Shown here: positions 48,608 to 58,269 of the stretch, piece after piece
How the letters are laid out: every line of letters starts with the position of its first letter
How positions within the stretch are numbered: the first letter of the stretch is position 1
Position numbers and translations under genes: made by a program
Notes under the pieces: generated by a model
What the model saw: only the letters and a program-made list of their open reading frames with translations
Database searches by the model: none
What the model was told of the DNA's origin: nothing
NCBI GenBank assembly: GCA_949126835.1
Contig: OX421497.1
Coordinates: 20,739,409-20,803,408 of the forward strand
DNA length: 64,000 nucleotides
Source: Anisus vortex
Taxonomy: Eukaryota; Mollusca; Gastropoda; Planorbidae
Direction of reading: 5' to 3'

Positions 48608-51600
48608 TTATTAATTATGAGGTCATGTATTTTGCAATCACCTATTAAGTAGTCAATAAATGTGTTAACATTATGTAATTCCGTAGGTCTCTTGTTTAAT
48701 CATTATTGCCTAATCATACATATACTTTTTATTTAAATATAGAAAAGGCTAATATATATTGTTCTATACTTTTATTCAATAACTGCTTTTTAGTTGCTTA
48801 GATTAGTTAGTTGTTTATAAATTAGTTTTTTTTTTTATATTCTTACATTAGTATGTTAAACTTATGAACAGGGCTGAAAGCATTAAAAGCTAAAGCATGT
48901 TTTCCGGAGCACTACCACCAGTAAACGTCCTAGAGTTAAAAACCACCACAGGTAAAACTTGTTAGTATAAACCACTGCGATAGACCAAGTCATGTGTTTG
49001 TTTTTTGTTAGAAAATTTAACCTGGTCAAATTTTGTCGACAGAAGCGCTTTGTATGTTTGTTTTTATTTATTTAGGCCTACATCTCAAATGGTTGTAAAT
49101 TTGAATCATTATAGCCACAGCGGTAGATTCTGTACTTAGACATGATTCCGAAAGGTTTTTAACACGAAGATTCCACTTAAAAAGGAAAGAGGGGGGAGTT
49201 ATACTCTTTCTTAACACCAAGAACATAGATCATACACAAAGTAAAATGTCCAAGAGAAACGTTATTCAAATAATTGAAACTATCTGAAATTTAAAATAAT
49301 GTTGAATATGATAAACGTGAAAACATTTTCGTATAATTAGATGTATTTTAGGTGCAATTATGCTAACAAGAACATGGATATAGATAGAGGCATCATTAGG
49401 TTACTTAAAAATAAATTCACCCAAAAACTGCAGTCTGTTTATTACTATGGGAACACATAAATGAATATCGCTTGTTTAGTCTGTTAATTAAGAGATTTAG
49501 TCTTGGCTGTCAAATCTAATTGTTATATAGTTATGGTATGACCTATATAATGTGACCAACGCCCATTCCCTTTGACCTTTGGGCTTTATAATTTGTTCGA
49601 CAATATTTTTTTGTAAACACAAGGGAGAAAACTCTGTACTGCCCAAACATCACAAGTGCGGTCTTCAACTTCTAGCTGAAAACTCATACACACCAACTGC
49701 AGGGTCGTATACGCTAGATAGATTTTCCTGACCGAGGGCTAGAGTGGCCATGTACTCCTTCAATGTGCTTGGATCGTACTCATCTGACAACTTGTCCAGT
49801 CGTCTCTGCAAGGTCTGGTCGTGGTGCCATACTGACACCAAACGTGAATTAATTGGCGGTTCAGACAATCCAGCACCAACAGATAGAAGAAAAACAAAAG
49901 CGTGAACTTAAAAAAAAAATAAGCAAAGCTGGCAAGCTGTTTTCTATTAACAGTGGGTTTCGCTTTTTAACTAAGGCCTCAGGATCCATATCATTATGAA
50001 TTTGCAGCTAATCTATAAGTAATGCGAATGGAGTTAATAGAAATAATTCCTGCTATAATAATTTCCCATGTACCTGTTTTATTGGCCAATGCACTTAACC
50101 TAGATTGTAAAACAAATATGTTTCTATTGTCCATAAATAACGTCAAGTGATTTAGGCCAATTTTCCAGCCACTCCTCTCTAAAGTCACAAGTCGTAACAA
50201 AAAGTCTGAATCCCCTTCCCATATAACGTCACACAATTCTGTAGAACCCATACACAAATATAAAGCTAACCATATTTCCAATTTCAAAATTAGCAAGCTT
50301 TATTGTTATTGTCGTATACGTAGAAGTACCTGGGAGTGCGCTCATTTGAGTCAGTGGCGCCTTCTTTATGAAACAGTCTATCTCAGACACTGAGAGAATC
50401 TGGGACAAGAGAAACTTTAAAAAAGAACTTGAAGACCTTTCTCTTCGGCTAATACATCTGCCACTGCAAATCACACCAAGAGCGCACTGGGCATGCTAAT
50501 TTAATAGCATGGATAGAAGCGCCTTAGAAATACCCATTCTTATTCTTATAAGAATAAACCTTATAATTGCTGTAGTGATGTAATATAACTACTGGTTATG
50601 TAAGTGAAACTTGTTAAAGTGGAAAATTTTCTTAAAGATGCACATTTTTTTAATGTGACGTTACATTGTTCAAATACCTCCACCCCACATATCATATCCC
50701 ATTATTGACCGCTTTCCCATTGGTGCGTGACATCATTTATGGACGATTAGTTAATCATTTTCAAAGTTAATAAGGTAAAAAAAAGGTTAACACAAAAAAA
50801 AAAATCATAACTAGATGTAGATCTAATGGAATGTCTTTTGCTAAAGTAACAGTAGCATGTTGAGTAGTATTGGAAATCGTTCAGGAATTTAAACATTGTT
50901 TAATCTGTTCAACTTTGAAGAATACAGTGTGTTTGATGTTCTCTTTGTTTGTTCAAAGAATGATAAGAGAAACAACCACAAAAACAACAACAAAACAAGT
51001 TTGATAAAATCAAAATCCATAGCTGTTCTGTGCTTAGCATTTAGATTATATAAAAGCAATGAAAGCCAATGAAACATGCAGTTATATACTGTAAAGCTAT
51101 GAAAACACAGAATTTAACCCTTAAAGTCCCGGGCGCGTATATAGCGGAACTGAAGGCAGCATAGATAGAAGTAGGTCGGTACGGGAAGAGTTAAGCTTGA
51201 CATGGATAATTTTTTGTCAAATCTAAATAGTGATAGAGAGCTTTAATGAGTCAAAGTGGTGTTAAAAAGTTTAACTTTACGATAATCTTTTAGTAAGTTG
51301 TTTTCATTATTTTGTCAAATGGACTAGATTTAAATAGTATTTGAATAGCTCTTATCTCAACCTTCTTTAACATGTAGACATTATCTATTCATTTTTTTCT
51401 AACTCGTAGGCCCTTTGTCGTCGCTAGTTATTAAAACATTGAACAGCTATTTTTAATTAGACCTGCAAAGCATAGCCCTTTTAGTGAATTATTATATTTG
51501 GTTTTGAATATTTTAAATGCACAATTAAATGTTTAATATAGAGTATATACAAGTGCATTGAAAAATAAAGGATTATGTACTAAGACTCATATTTCACAAG

Positions 51601-52002
51601 GAATTGCACCAAGCAAAGATAAAAGCAAGTTAAAATAAATTGTATAGGCTATCACTTTTATCTTAAAGTTCTAGTAGTAGCCAATGCACCGATAGCTATG
51701 ATACAATACATCAATATAATAGCATGCATGGCTATAATAGGCATACATGAAGGCTATACTTATAATACATGAAGGCAATACTTAGCTATATTACATAAAT
51801 GCAATACATAGCTATAATACATGAGGAGTGTACAAATAAGTGATTACACACCTGGTGCGTATGTGCTGTAGACATTATTGTCCCCTAATGACTCCACGCC
51901 CATAAATATTTTCATCGTTGCCAAATCATAAGCTCTGGACAATTTCTCCAGACGTAGCCTCAGGTCATCGTGAAGGCCGTAAGGCATCATAGACGGGTCC
52001 AT
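46316..52002 (-). CDS. Three-exon gene, 423-residue protein with PD-(D/E)XK-like region and N-terminal repeats; family not recognised
   Basis: The exons 51852-52002, 49694-49831 and 46316-47298 join in phase (all boundaries phase 1). Residues 10-50 and 54-96 are a repeat: H-D-x-L-x-x-R-L-x-K-L-S-x-x-Y-D near the start of each and a V-Y tyrosine segment near the end. Residues about 98-190 are charged and helical. Residues 215-290 read TGQVDVICRKGGILYAINIK, then CELCLVKAMVIQNG, then GLLVCHLGEDRPVLRLWEYR. This order (GxxD, hydrophobic strand, acid-x-Lys, a helix in the QxxxY position, edge strands) is that of the RecB/Cas4 branch of PD-(D/E)XK nucleases. However, the usual acid is Asn231 before Lys233, so catalysis is doubtful. 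The tail (about 350-423) is Asn/Pro/Tyr-rich with repeated NYRPT words. An upstream non-coding exon is possible. Function unknown. Confidence 0.75.
47712..48104. mobile_element. Decayed copy of the CATAGACTATAAT foldback family
   Basis: Two words of the type GACTATAATAAGATGGACGG (47714 and 47817) and an inverted GGTCCATCATATTATAGT near the right end match 56818-57276. The terminal bases are lost. It lies in the intron between the last two exons of the 423-residue gene. Confidence 0.7.
48110..49690 (-). other. Intron, otherwise empty
   Basis: AT-rich intron sequence with a TA microsatellite at 48575-48601. No additional exon copy of the N-terminal repeat was seen. Confidence 0.5.
49694..49831 (-). 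CDS. Middle exon (second N-terminal repeat)
   Basis: 138 bp, phase 1 to phase 1, bounded by acceptor TGGTGTCAG and donor G|GTGTGT. It encodes VWHHDQTLQRRLDKLSDEYD onward to VYDPAV. It is related in sequence, length and donor to the first exon, so the pair looks like an exon duplication. Confidence 0.8.
50325..50540 (+). mobile_element. LINE 3' end (reverse-transcriptase C-terminus remnant)
   Basis: GGAGTGCGCTCATTTGAGTC, GTGGCGCCTTC and the tail GCATGGATAGAAGCGCCTTA match 52740-53025. In translation the plus strand gives the V-R-S-F-E-S-V-A-P-...-W-N-S-L-P pattern, seen better in the second copy, typical of the end of LINE reverse transcriptases. It lies in the first intron of the 423-residue gene, opposite strand. 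Confidence 0.7.
50545..51845 (-). other. Intron, otherwise empty
   Basis: AT-rich. Weak repeats of CATAGCTATAATACATGA between 51700 and 51830. Confidence 0.5.
51852..52002 (-). CDS. First coding exon (first N-terminal repeat)
   Basis: The proposed start is MDPSMMPYGLHDDLRLRLEK; the exon ends YSTYAP with donor G|GTGTGT. A strong acceptor (C-rich tract then ACTGTAG) lies at 52022-52023, so the exon extends to 52021 and is preceded by an intron. The start could therefore be in an earlier exon, with these codons (SFHWYEN before the Met) also translated. Confidence 0.72.
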
Positions 52003-52404
52003 ATTCTCGTACCAATGAAAACTACAGTGTGGGGGGGGGTGAGTAGTTAATAACACAGTGCTAGGCAGAGGTTATTGCAAGCAACTGTGAATCTCGTATG
52101 TCCATAAATGAACATCAAGACATTACAGCTCGTCCAATTTCTTTCACAATTCTTGTACAGATGTTTGCTGTGAAATTAAAATATATAAAAAAAACTGTAA
52201 TAATGAAGTTGTTGTAGTTTTTTTGGTTATGTATGAAAATAGCATTAGAAACAAAGAAACGAAGCCGGTCATAAAACTAAAAGGTTTGTTATGAGCTTAG
52301 TAAAAATTAAATATATAATAGACATATTTTAACATGCCTTTCAATAAACAATCACTAAAATATAAATAGTCATGATTGTAGAAAGATGGACACAATTATT
52401 CGGT

Positions 52405-52655
52405 ACTCCCCCTCGGTGGCCGAGCGTCAGCGCGTTCGACTGGCGTCCCTGGTTCGAATCCTGGTGAAGACTATGATTTTTTTCCAGGTCTGGATGGTGT
52501 CACTAAGTCTACCCAGCTCTGATGATTACCTGACCTTAGTTGGGGTAAAGTAAAGGCGGCTGTGCATTTTTCTGGCCACACAATCACATAGTATGCCGTG
52601 GCCACAGAAACTGATCAATTTGGTCCGGAGGGTGCTTTACTTTTACCCCCCCCCC
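52405..52655 (+). mobile_element. tRNA-derived SINE, family 1, near full length
   Basis: CTCGGTGGCCGAGCGTCAGC (box A region), GGTTCGAATCC (box B), a body with CTACCCAGCTCTGATGA, GTAAAGTAAAGGCGGCTGTG and GCCGTGGCCACAGAAACTGA, ending in a C-rich tail. The best-preserved plus-strand copy. Confidence 0.9.
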
Positions 52656-52734
52656 CCTTCTCAATTAGCCAGTTCATTGCGAAATAACAAATGTATGTTA
52701 AACCATGTAAATATTTAATCAACTCATTTAATAA

Positions 52735-53030
52735 TCAAATGGACTGTGCCCCTCGTCACAGTCCAGGGAATTCCCAGCGTGGCTGGACACAAAAAGAAGT
52801 CCTTTGGAGTGCGCTCGTTTGAATCTGTGGCGCCATCTATATGGAACAGCTTGCCCAGACACTGAGAGATTCTGAGACAAAAAAAAATCTTTTAGAAAGA
52901 ATTTAATTACCTTTCTCTGTGTACCTTACATACCCATACATCTGCCACTGAAATGTATGCCAAAAGCGCACTGAGCGTGCTAAATGTAATAGCATGGATA
53001 CAAGCGCTATAGAAATAGCCTAATCACCAT
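52735..53030 (+). mobile_element. LINE 3' end (reverse-transcriptase C-terminus remnant)
   Basis: The plus strand reads approximately KKSFGVRSFESVAPSIWNSL followed by a stop. The (F)GVRSF..VAP..WNSLP motif is the conserved end of the LINE coding region. The tail is AGCATGGATACAAGCGCTATAGAAATA. Stops and A runs show that it is dead. Confidence 0.78.
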
Positions 53031-53034
53031 AGCC

Positions 53035-53535
53035 ATCAAAATATATTGCTGTAGGCCTTTAATATAACTGTCAGGAAATAAAACAGAAGAGCTATTGTGT
53101 GCAACATCTTACACATACTCTTGGACTCTATACAAATTTGTAAGGATATATATATAGACTCTATTTGATATTTGATATAAACTTATTTATAAACTTGATA
53201 CTTGAGTTAAGCTATATATCTTACAAACGATTATTTTGAGTTGAGGTTTTAATAAGCCTACCAGTTTACACTTGTTGTTTAAGTTCTAAATATTTTTTTT
53301 CTAACAGTGTTGAGAATATTTTTTTAACGTTATAGAAAATTTAGTATTCTTTATATTCGTAGCAAAATTTTAAAAAAGAGGGGGGGGGGGGGGGGCTAAA
53401 GAAAAGTATAAATGAACATCTGAGAGAATGTTGTCAAAGACTCGACGAACTTGTGACATACTTCCGAAAATATTGTTTGAGATAGAATCTTGAACATTTA
53501 CCCAGAAGTCTGTGCATAGAAATGAGAAAGAAAGT

Positions 53536-53567
<32 letters not shown>

Positions 53568-54450
53568 TTAAGAGAGAAAGAGAGAATAATCACTACGAGG
53601 ATAATCAATGTACAAACAAATAATTTGATAACATTTTGACAGAAATTCCCGTATAAGATAATTGTAAGAATTCTTCGAACACACACAAAACACACACACA
53701 CATACACATACAGACACACACACACACACACATACAGACACACTAGAACCCTTTGCCTTTAACTACTTATTCTGTACATGCAAGCATGCCGTAGTAAAGT
53801 ACCCTTCGGACCAAACTGAAAACTTAAAAGTCAGATATTTGTTTATGACACCGGATCGATACAGTCCTAAGGGGAGACCATAACAATAGTCTCTATTGTT
53901 ATAGTCTGCCTGTCCTAGCCACTTTATTTTTTCTCTCCCTTATAGACCTACATTATAAAATACACGTGAACTTATTGATCGGTGTGAAGTTCTCTCCCTT
54001 CTTTCCTTTTCTTTCCCCTTTATATAAAAAAAAAATAATATTACAAGTTTGAATAAAACCGTTGAGCTTTATATTTCACTTTTATAACTCAAATGATTGA
54101 ATTTGAAAATACACAGAAGAAAACAAAAAGACCAACTAAAGGACCGACTGAAATAAAATTATATAAAAACAGCATGCGTTTTATTCAAAAGAAGAAAAAT
54201 GGACCGTGGAATATAGTTTATATGTTATGGGAATGCGCACGCAGCCTTTCGTTCAACATATACACATACAAATAATCCACGGAAACCGAACATCTCTTTC
54301 AACTCCCTTAGTTTTTATAATGCGCGTTTATTTGCAACCAAACATTTTAAAACGATTGAATAATTATATTTACAAACATTTTTGCCTTGCTAAGAAAACT
54401 TCCACATTTCTGAAACAATAAAATAACAAGATATCACATTCTGAATGATA
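53035..54450. other. No supported gene; microsatellites
   Basis: A G16 run at 53380-53395, a GA tract at 53545-53570 and a CA tract at 53685-53745. Nothing else was recognised. Confidence 0.5.
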
Positions 54451-54456
54451 TATATG

Positions 54457-55424
54457 TGGAGAGGTGGGTAATTCGTACCCCCTAAGGGAAAAAAATTAAC
54501 AATAATAGAACTAACAGTTGAAAAAGGTTTATTTTTACGTTAAAACAATTATTGGTGACACAAGAATGAAAATACATGATCTGAACGTTTTATTATGAAA
54601 ACAAAAAGCACATTTAATAAAATAAAAAAAAGACAAGGTGGTACGAATTGCCCTCACCAGCGTTCAATTCGTACCACTAGGGAGGGTAATAAGTACCAAA
54701 TGAAATGAAGAAAAAATATTGTTTGTAAGGTTGACATATATAAGTTGAGGTCTCTCTCTATATATATCTCATTTGTATTTAATAATTAATTCACAAGTAT
54801 AATTATTCATGGACCCACTTTGGAAGGCTTATTCAGAAAATGCAGGATGGAGGCTACCTATGCTCTACATATAAAACATTATATTATGTATTCCTAGATG
54901 TTTTCACCGAACCGCTACCCGGTAACATTGCAAAACTTTTTTTTTGCCTCCAGACCTTTTGTCTTTTTTTTTGGTGCAGTCTCGGTACTTCTGCACTAAT
55001 TGTAACGTAATTAGTACCGGTACGTATTACCCTCTCTAGCGAGGTACGATTTAGCCGACTCAGACGTAACATTGTTTATTGCTTCTATGTTTTTATCGGC
55101 AATAGAAACAGACCTAAACCTATTTATTATGAAGCAGACTGGATAGTCAGCACACTAAACAAATATGAATACGCTATGTTTAACCAGACCTACGTAGTAC
55201 GACTAGAGGCACTAGTACAAAATAACATCAAGTAGTGTAAAAACATATAAAGTCAGCCTACCGTTTTATTTTCTTGTCCATGTCCACCATTATTCTATGG
55301 CAGTCAAAACTAATGTTCTGGCATGTGTTAACGGGCTTAAATGTTAATTACAACCAGTCAAACTAGTAAAACGGCATATGTACGAATTACCCAGCGGTAC
55401 GAATTACCCACCTCTACCCCTATA
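54457..55424. mobile_element. TIR element with multiple GGTACGAATTACCC sites (about 970 bp)
   Basis: The left end AGAGGTGGGTAATTCGTACC is repeated inverted at the right (GGTACGAATTACCCACCTCT), a perfect 20-bp match. Related words in both orientations occur near 54636, 54664, 55012, 55035 and 55380. The flanks are TATATAT-rich, so the target duplication cannot be defined; boundaries are within about 5 bp. A 62-codon minus-strand frame (54884-55072) with basic residues lies inside but is not recognised as a transposase. Confidence 0.78.
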
Positions 55425-55480
55425 TATGATATATTTATAATTTTTATATCCGTCCGTGCTAAAGGGACGATGGCGTAAGG

Positions 55481-55591
55481 GTGACATTTACTTCTCAGTC
55501 AAAACTTTATGTTTGTAGTCATATAAGCGTGTACAGGTGACATTTACTTCTCAGTCAAAACTTTATGTTTGTAGTCATATAAGCGTGTACA
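55481..55591. repeat. Perfect 56-bp tandem duplication
   Basis: Two adjacent copies starting GTGACATTTACTTCTCAGTC at 55481 and 55537, without visible divergence. Confidence 0.93.
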
Positions 55592-55741
55592 TGTTTTGTA
55601 TTTGTACACAATGAACATGTTACTAAATTTAAAATACCACACGCTTTAAAGTAAATTGTGGATTTTCAAAACTGCCATAGAGTGATCCAACAACCCAATG
55701 TTATGGAATAGTTGTTCAGCTATATATTCACCAAAAAAAAA

Positions 55742-56480
55742 AAGTGGGAATGTATACTTCATCTATATATCCACACAACAAAGTAGGAATATAGATTTCA
55801 GATATATATCCACATAACAAAGTATGAATATAGATTTCAGCTATATATCCACACAACAAAGTATGAATATAGATTTCAGATATATATCCACATAACAAAG
55901 TATGAATATAGATTTCAGCTATATATCCACACAACAAAGTATGAATATAGATTTCAGCTATATATCCACACAACAAAGTATGAATATAGATTTCAGCTAT
56001 ATATCCACACAACAAAGTATGAATATAGATTTCAGCTATATATCCACACAACAAAGTATGAATATAGATTTCAGCTATATATCCACACAACAAAGTATGA
56101 ATATAGATTTCAGCCATATATCCACATAACAAAGTATGAATATATATTTCAGATATATATCCACATAACAAAGTATGAATATAGATTTCAGCCATATATC
56201 CACACAACAAAGTATGAATATAGATTTCATCTATATATCCACATAACAAAGTATGAATATAGATTTCAGCTATATATCCACACAACAAAGTATGAATATA
56301 GATTTCAGCTATATATCCACACAACAAAGTATGAATATAGATTTCAGCTATATATCCACATAACAAAGTATGAATATAGATTTCAGCTATATATCCACAT
56401 AACAAAGTATGAATATAGATTTCAGCTATATGTCCACACAACAAAGTATGAATATAGACTTCAGCTAGGCCTATATATCC
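55742..56480. repeat. 39-bp minisatellite, about 19 copies
   Basis: Units containing GTATGAATATAGATTTCAGC and TATATATCCACACAACAAA. Variant sites (CACATAAC versus CACACAAC, CAGATA versus CAGCTA) mark subfamilies. The length is 13 codons, so a 238-codon minus-strand frame (LLCGYIAEIYIHT repeats) and a shorter plus-strand frame are open. Neither has other gene evidence. Confidence 0.96.
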
Positions 56481-56817
56481 AAAAAAGGTGTGACATAATC
56501 TTATTGAAGAACGCTGTTAACATGGAAACGAAAAACGTATTACATTGATTTAACAGGAAATGCTGACATCTTCTCATAGGAAATAACTTTGGTGAATACA
56601 ATCAGAAATAAAATGAAGCACACAATAAACGTGAATTGAAAAATTGAACAATAAAAAAAACTAATTCTAAGAATTAATATATTGATAATGATCAATCTAT
56701 AGCAATATGTAGTACTCATGGCCCGTCTGAAATAGCGATTTGTGTGACCGTACAAGGGACTAAGGATAGGCCTACTTGTAGAATGGGAAATGGCATTCAA
56801 ATCTTTTAAATATCTAA

Positions 56818-57276
56818 CATAGACTATAATATACATGGACCGCTTGCTTTAGTTTTTTATGCAATTATCTTCTTTTTTTGCAATTCCCGATTCTAAATAA
56901 AGTAATTGTCATACAAGTTCCATTTTATTAAATCGCATTTTTTTCGACTTTAAATGAATACTTGTATGCCTATTAATCCTATTATCATTGACTATAATAA
57001 GATGGACCGCCTGCTCTATTTTTAGAGCTTATTATGTTCTTTTTCCGTGCGCACACAACACTGATCTATAAATGTTTCCGCTCTGTACAACTTTCAATTT
57101 TAATTTTTCATTGAGAAAATCATAGCGATTAACTAAAACGGAACATGTATAGCAATAACTTTATTTCCTGTTTAGCAATTACGTTATTTAGAATCGGGAA
57201 TTCCGAACATCAGTGTTTCAAGTCATCATATAGCAGAAATACTAAAGCAAGCGGTCCATGTATATTATAGTCTATG
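56818..57276. mobile_element. Foldback hAT-like element (459 bp), intact copy with perfect target duplication
   Basis: A perfect inverted repeat of more than 30 bp at the ends, starting CATAGACTATAATATACATG and continuing ACCGCTTGCTTTAG. ATATCTAA flanks both sides (56810-56817 and 57277-57284). An internal inverted word GACTATAATAAGATGGACCG gives a nested foldback layout. It matches 5950-6459 along its length. Confidence 0.92.
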
Positions 57277-57433
57277 ATATCTAAGTTTATTATTTATTGA
57301 CACTTATTTTAATTACTCAAAATAATCTGTCTCATTAGCACAATGCCATTGGGCCTAACTGATTCCATGCTTTTGGCGCCTAGAGATAGATGCCGTTACA
57401 GCCCACTAACAGCTCCGATAGCAGCGTTTTAAT

Positions 57434-57709
57434 AAGTAAAGTACCGTACCCGGACCAAACTGATCATAGCGCTGGTGAAGCAGCGTTCATCAGTTTCTGT
57501 GGCCACGGTACACGAGGGGATGTGTGGCCAGCACAATGCACAGCCGCTTTTACTTTACCCCAACTAGTGTCAGGTACTCATCAGAGCTGGGTAGATTCAG
57601 GGGCACCCTTAAGTCCCGGGAACAAAAACCTAGCCTGCACCAATGAGATTCGAGCCCAGAACCTTCGGATCGCCAGTCGAACGCGCTGCCGCTCGGCCAC
57701 CGTACCCAT
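57434..57709 (-). mobile_element. tRNA-derived SINE, family 1, near full length
   Basis: On the minus strand GGTACGGTGGCCGAGCGGCA, GGCTCGAATCTC (box B slightly changed), the body, then GTAAAGTAAAAGCGGCTGTG and GCCACAGAAACTGATGAACG. It ends in GTACTTTACTTATTAAAAC. The 110-codon plus-strand frame here is a shadow. Confidence 0.88.
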
Positions 57710-57714
57710 TAGCA

Positions 57715-58000
57715 TGTTTTAAGACACGCCCCCAATTTTAGTTTTATGTCGTCTGTCCGCTTTGGTTGTAAATAAAATTATGATGTTGTAGTGGGCGTAG
57801 GCTTATTTAGCCTACTACTAACAATTTTTTTATAACGTTGATGTTGGTTTGTGTATTGGAATTACATCATAAAAGGAGAATAATATTATGTAGCACACTT
57901 GCATACATAATTGTAAGCTATACACACACACATACGGCATAAACGTGCATTGTGTGGCCAGCACAATGTCAAATATTTATGTATATATTTATATATATGC
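57715..58000. other. Mostly empty; SINE core fragment
   Basis: TGTGTGGCCAGCACAATG at about 57951-57968 is a fragment of the family-1 core. Otherwise unassigned. Confidence 0.4.
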
Positions 58001-58002
58001 CT

Positions 58003-58016
58003 ATACATGTATATAT

Positions 58017-58068
<52 letters not shown>

Positions 58069-58268
58069 ATATATTATTATTTGTAGATAAGTAGATAGAT
58101 AAATTCAGACAGACAAACAGATAGACGATAGATAGATAGATAGATGGGTAGGTTTGTAGATAGATAGATATATAGAGACAGAAAGTCATATGCCCAGACA
58201 GACCTACAGATAGATGGAGAATAGAAACAGACAGACGGGTAGATAGTTAGTTTTATTATAGATAGACT
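58003..58268. repeat. TA microsatellite followed by GATA/GACA repeats
   Basis: A long TA run to about 58061, then mixed GATA and CAGA units. Tyr/Ile/Ser-rich frames on the minus strand are repeat translations. Confidence 0.93.
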
Positions 58269-58269
58269 A

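Noticed and set aside
52405..52480. tRNA gene
   Set aside because: Box A and box B are present but the acceptor stem is not complementary as a tRNA should be, and the same head with the same SINE body recurs at several sites.
54884..55072. 62-codon basic frame inside the 54457 element as a transposase
   Set aside because: No DDE, zinc-finger or helix-turn-helix signature could be recognised; kept only as a note on the element.
55728..56444. 238-codon frame of LLCGYIAEIYIHT repeats
   Set aside because: Translation of the 39-bp array, without splice sites, start context or non-repeat sequence.
57390..57722. 110-codon plus-strand frame
   Set aside because: Antisense of a family-1 SINE; similar peptides appear from the other copies.
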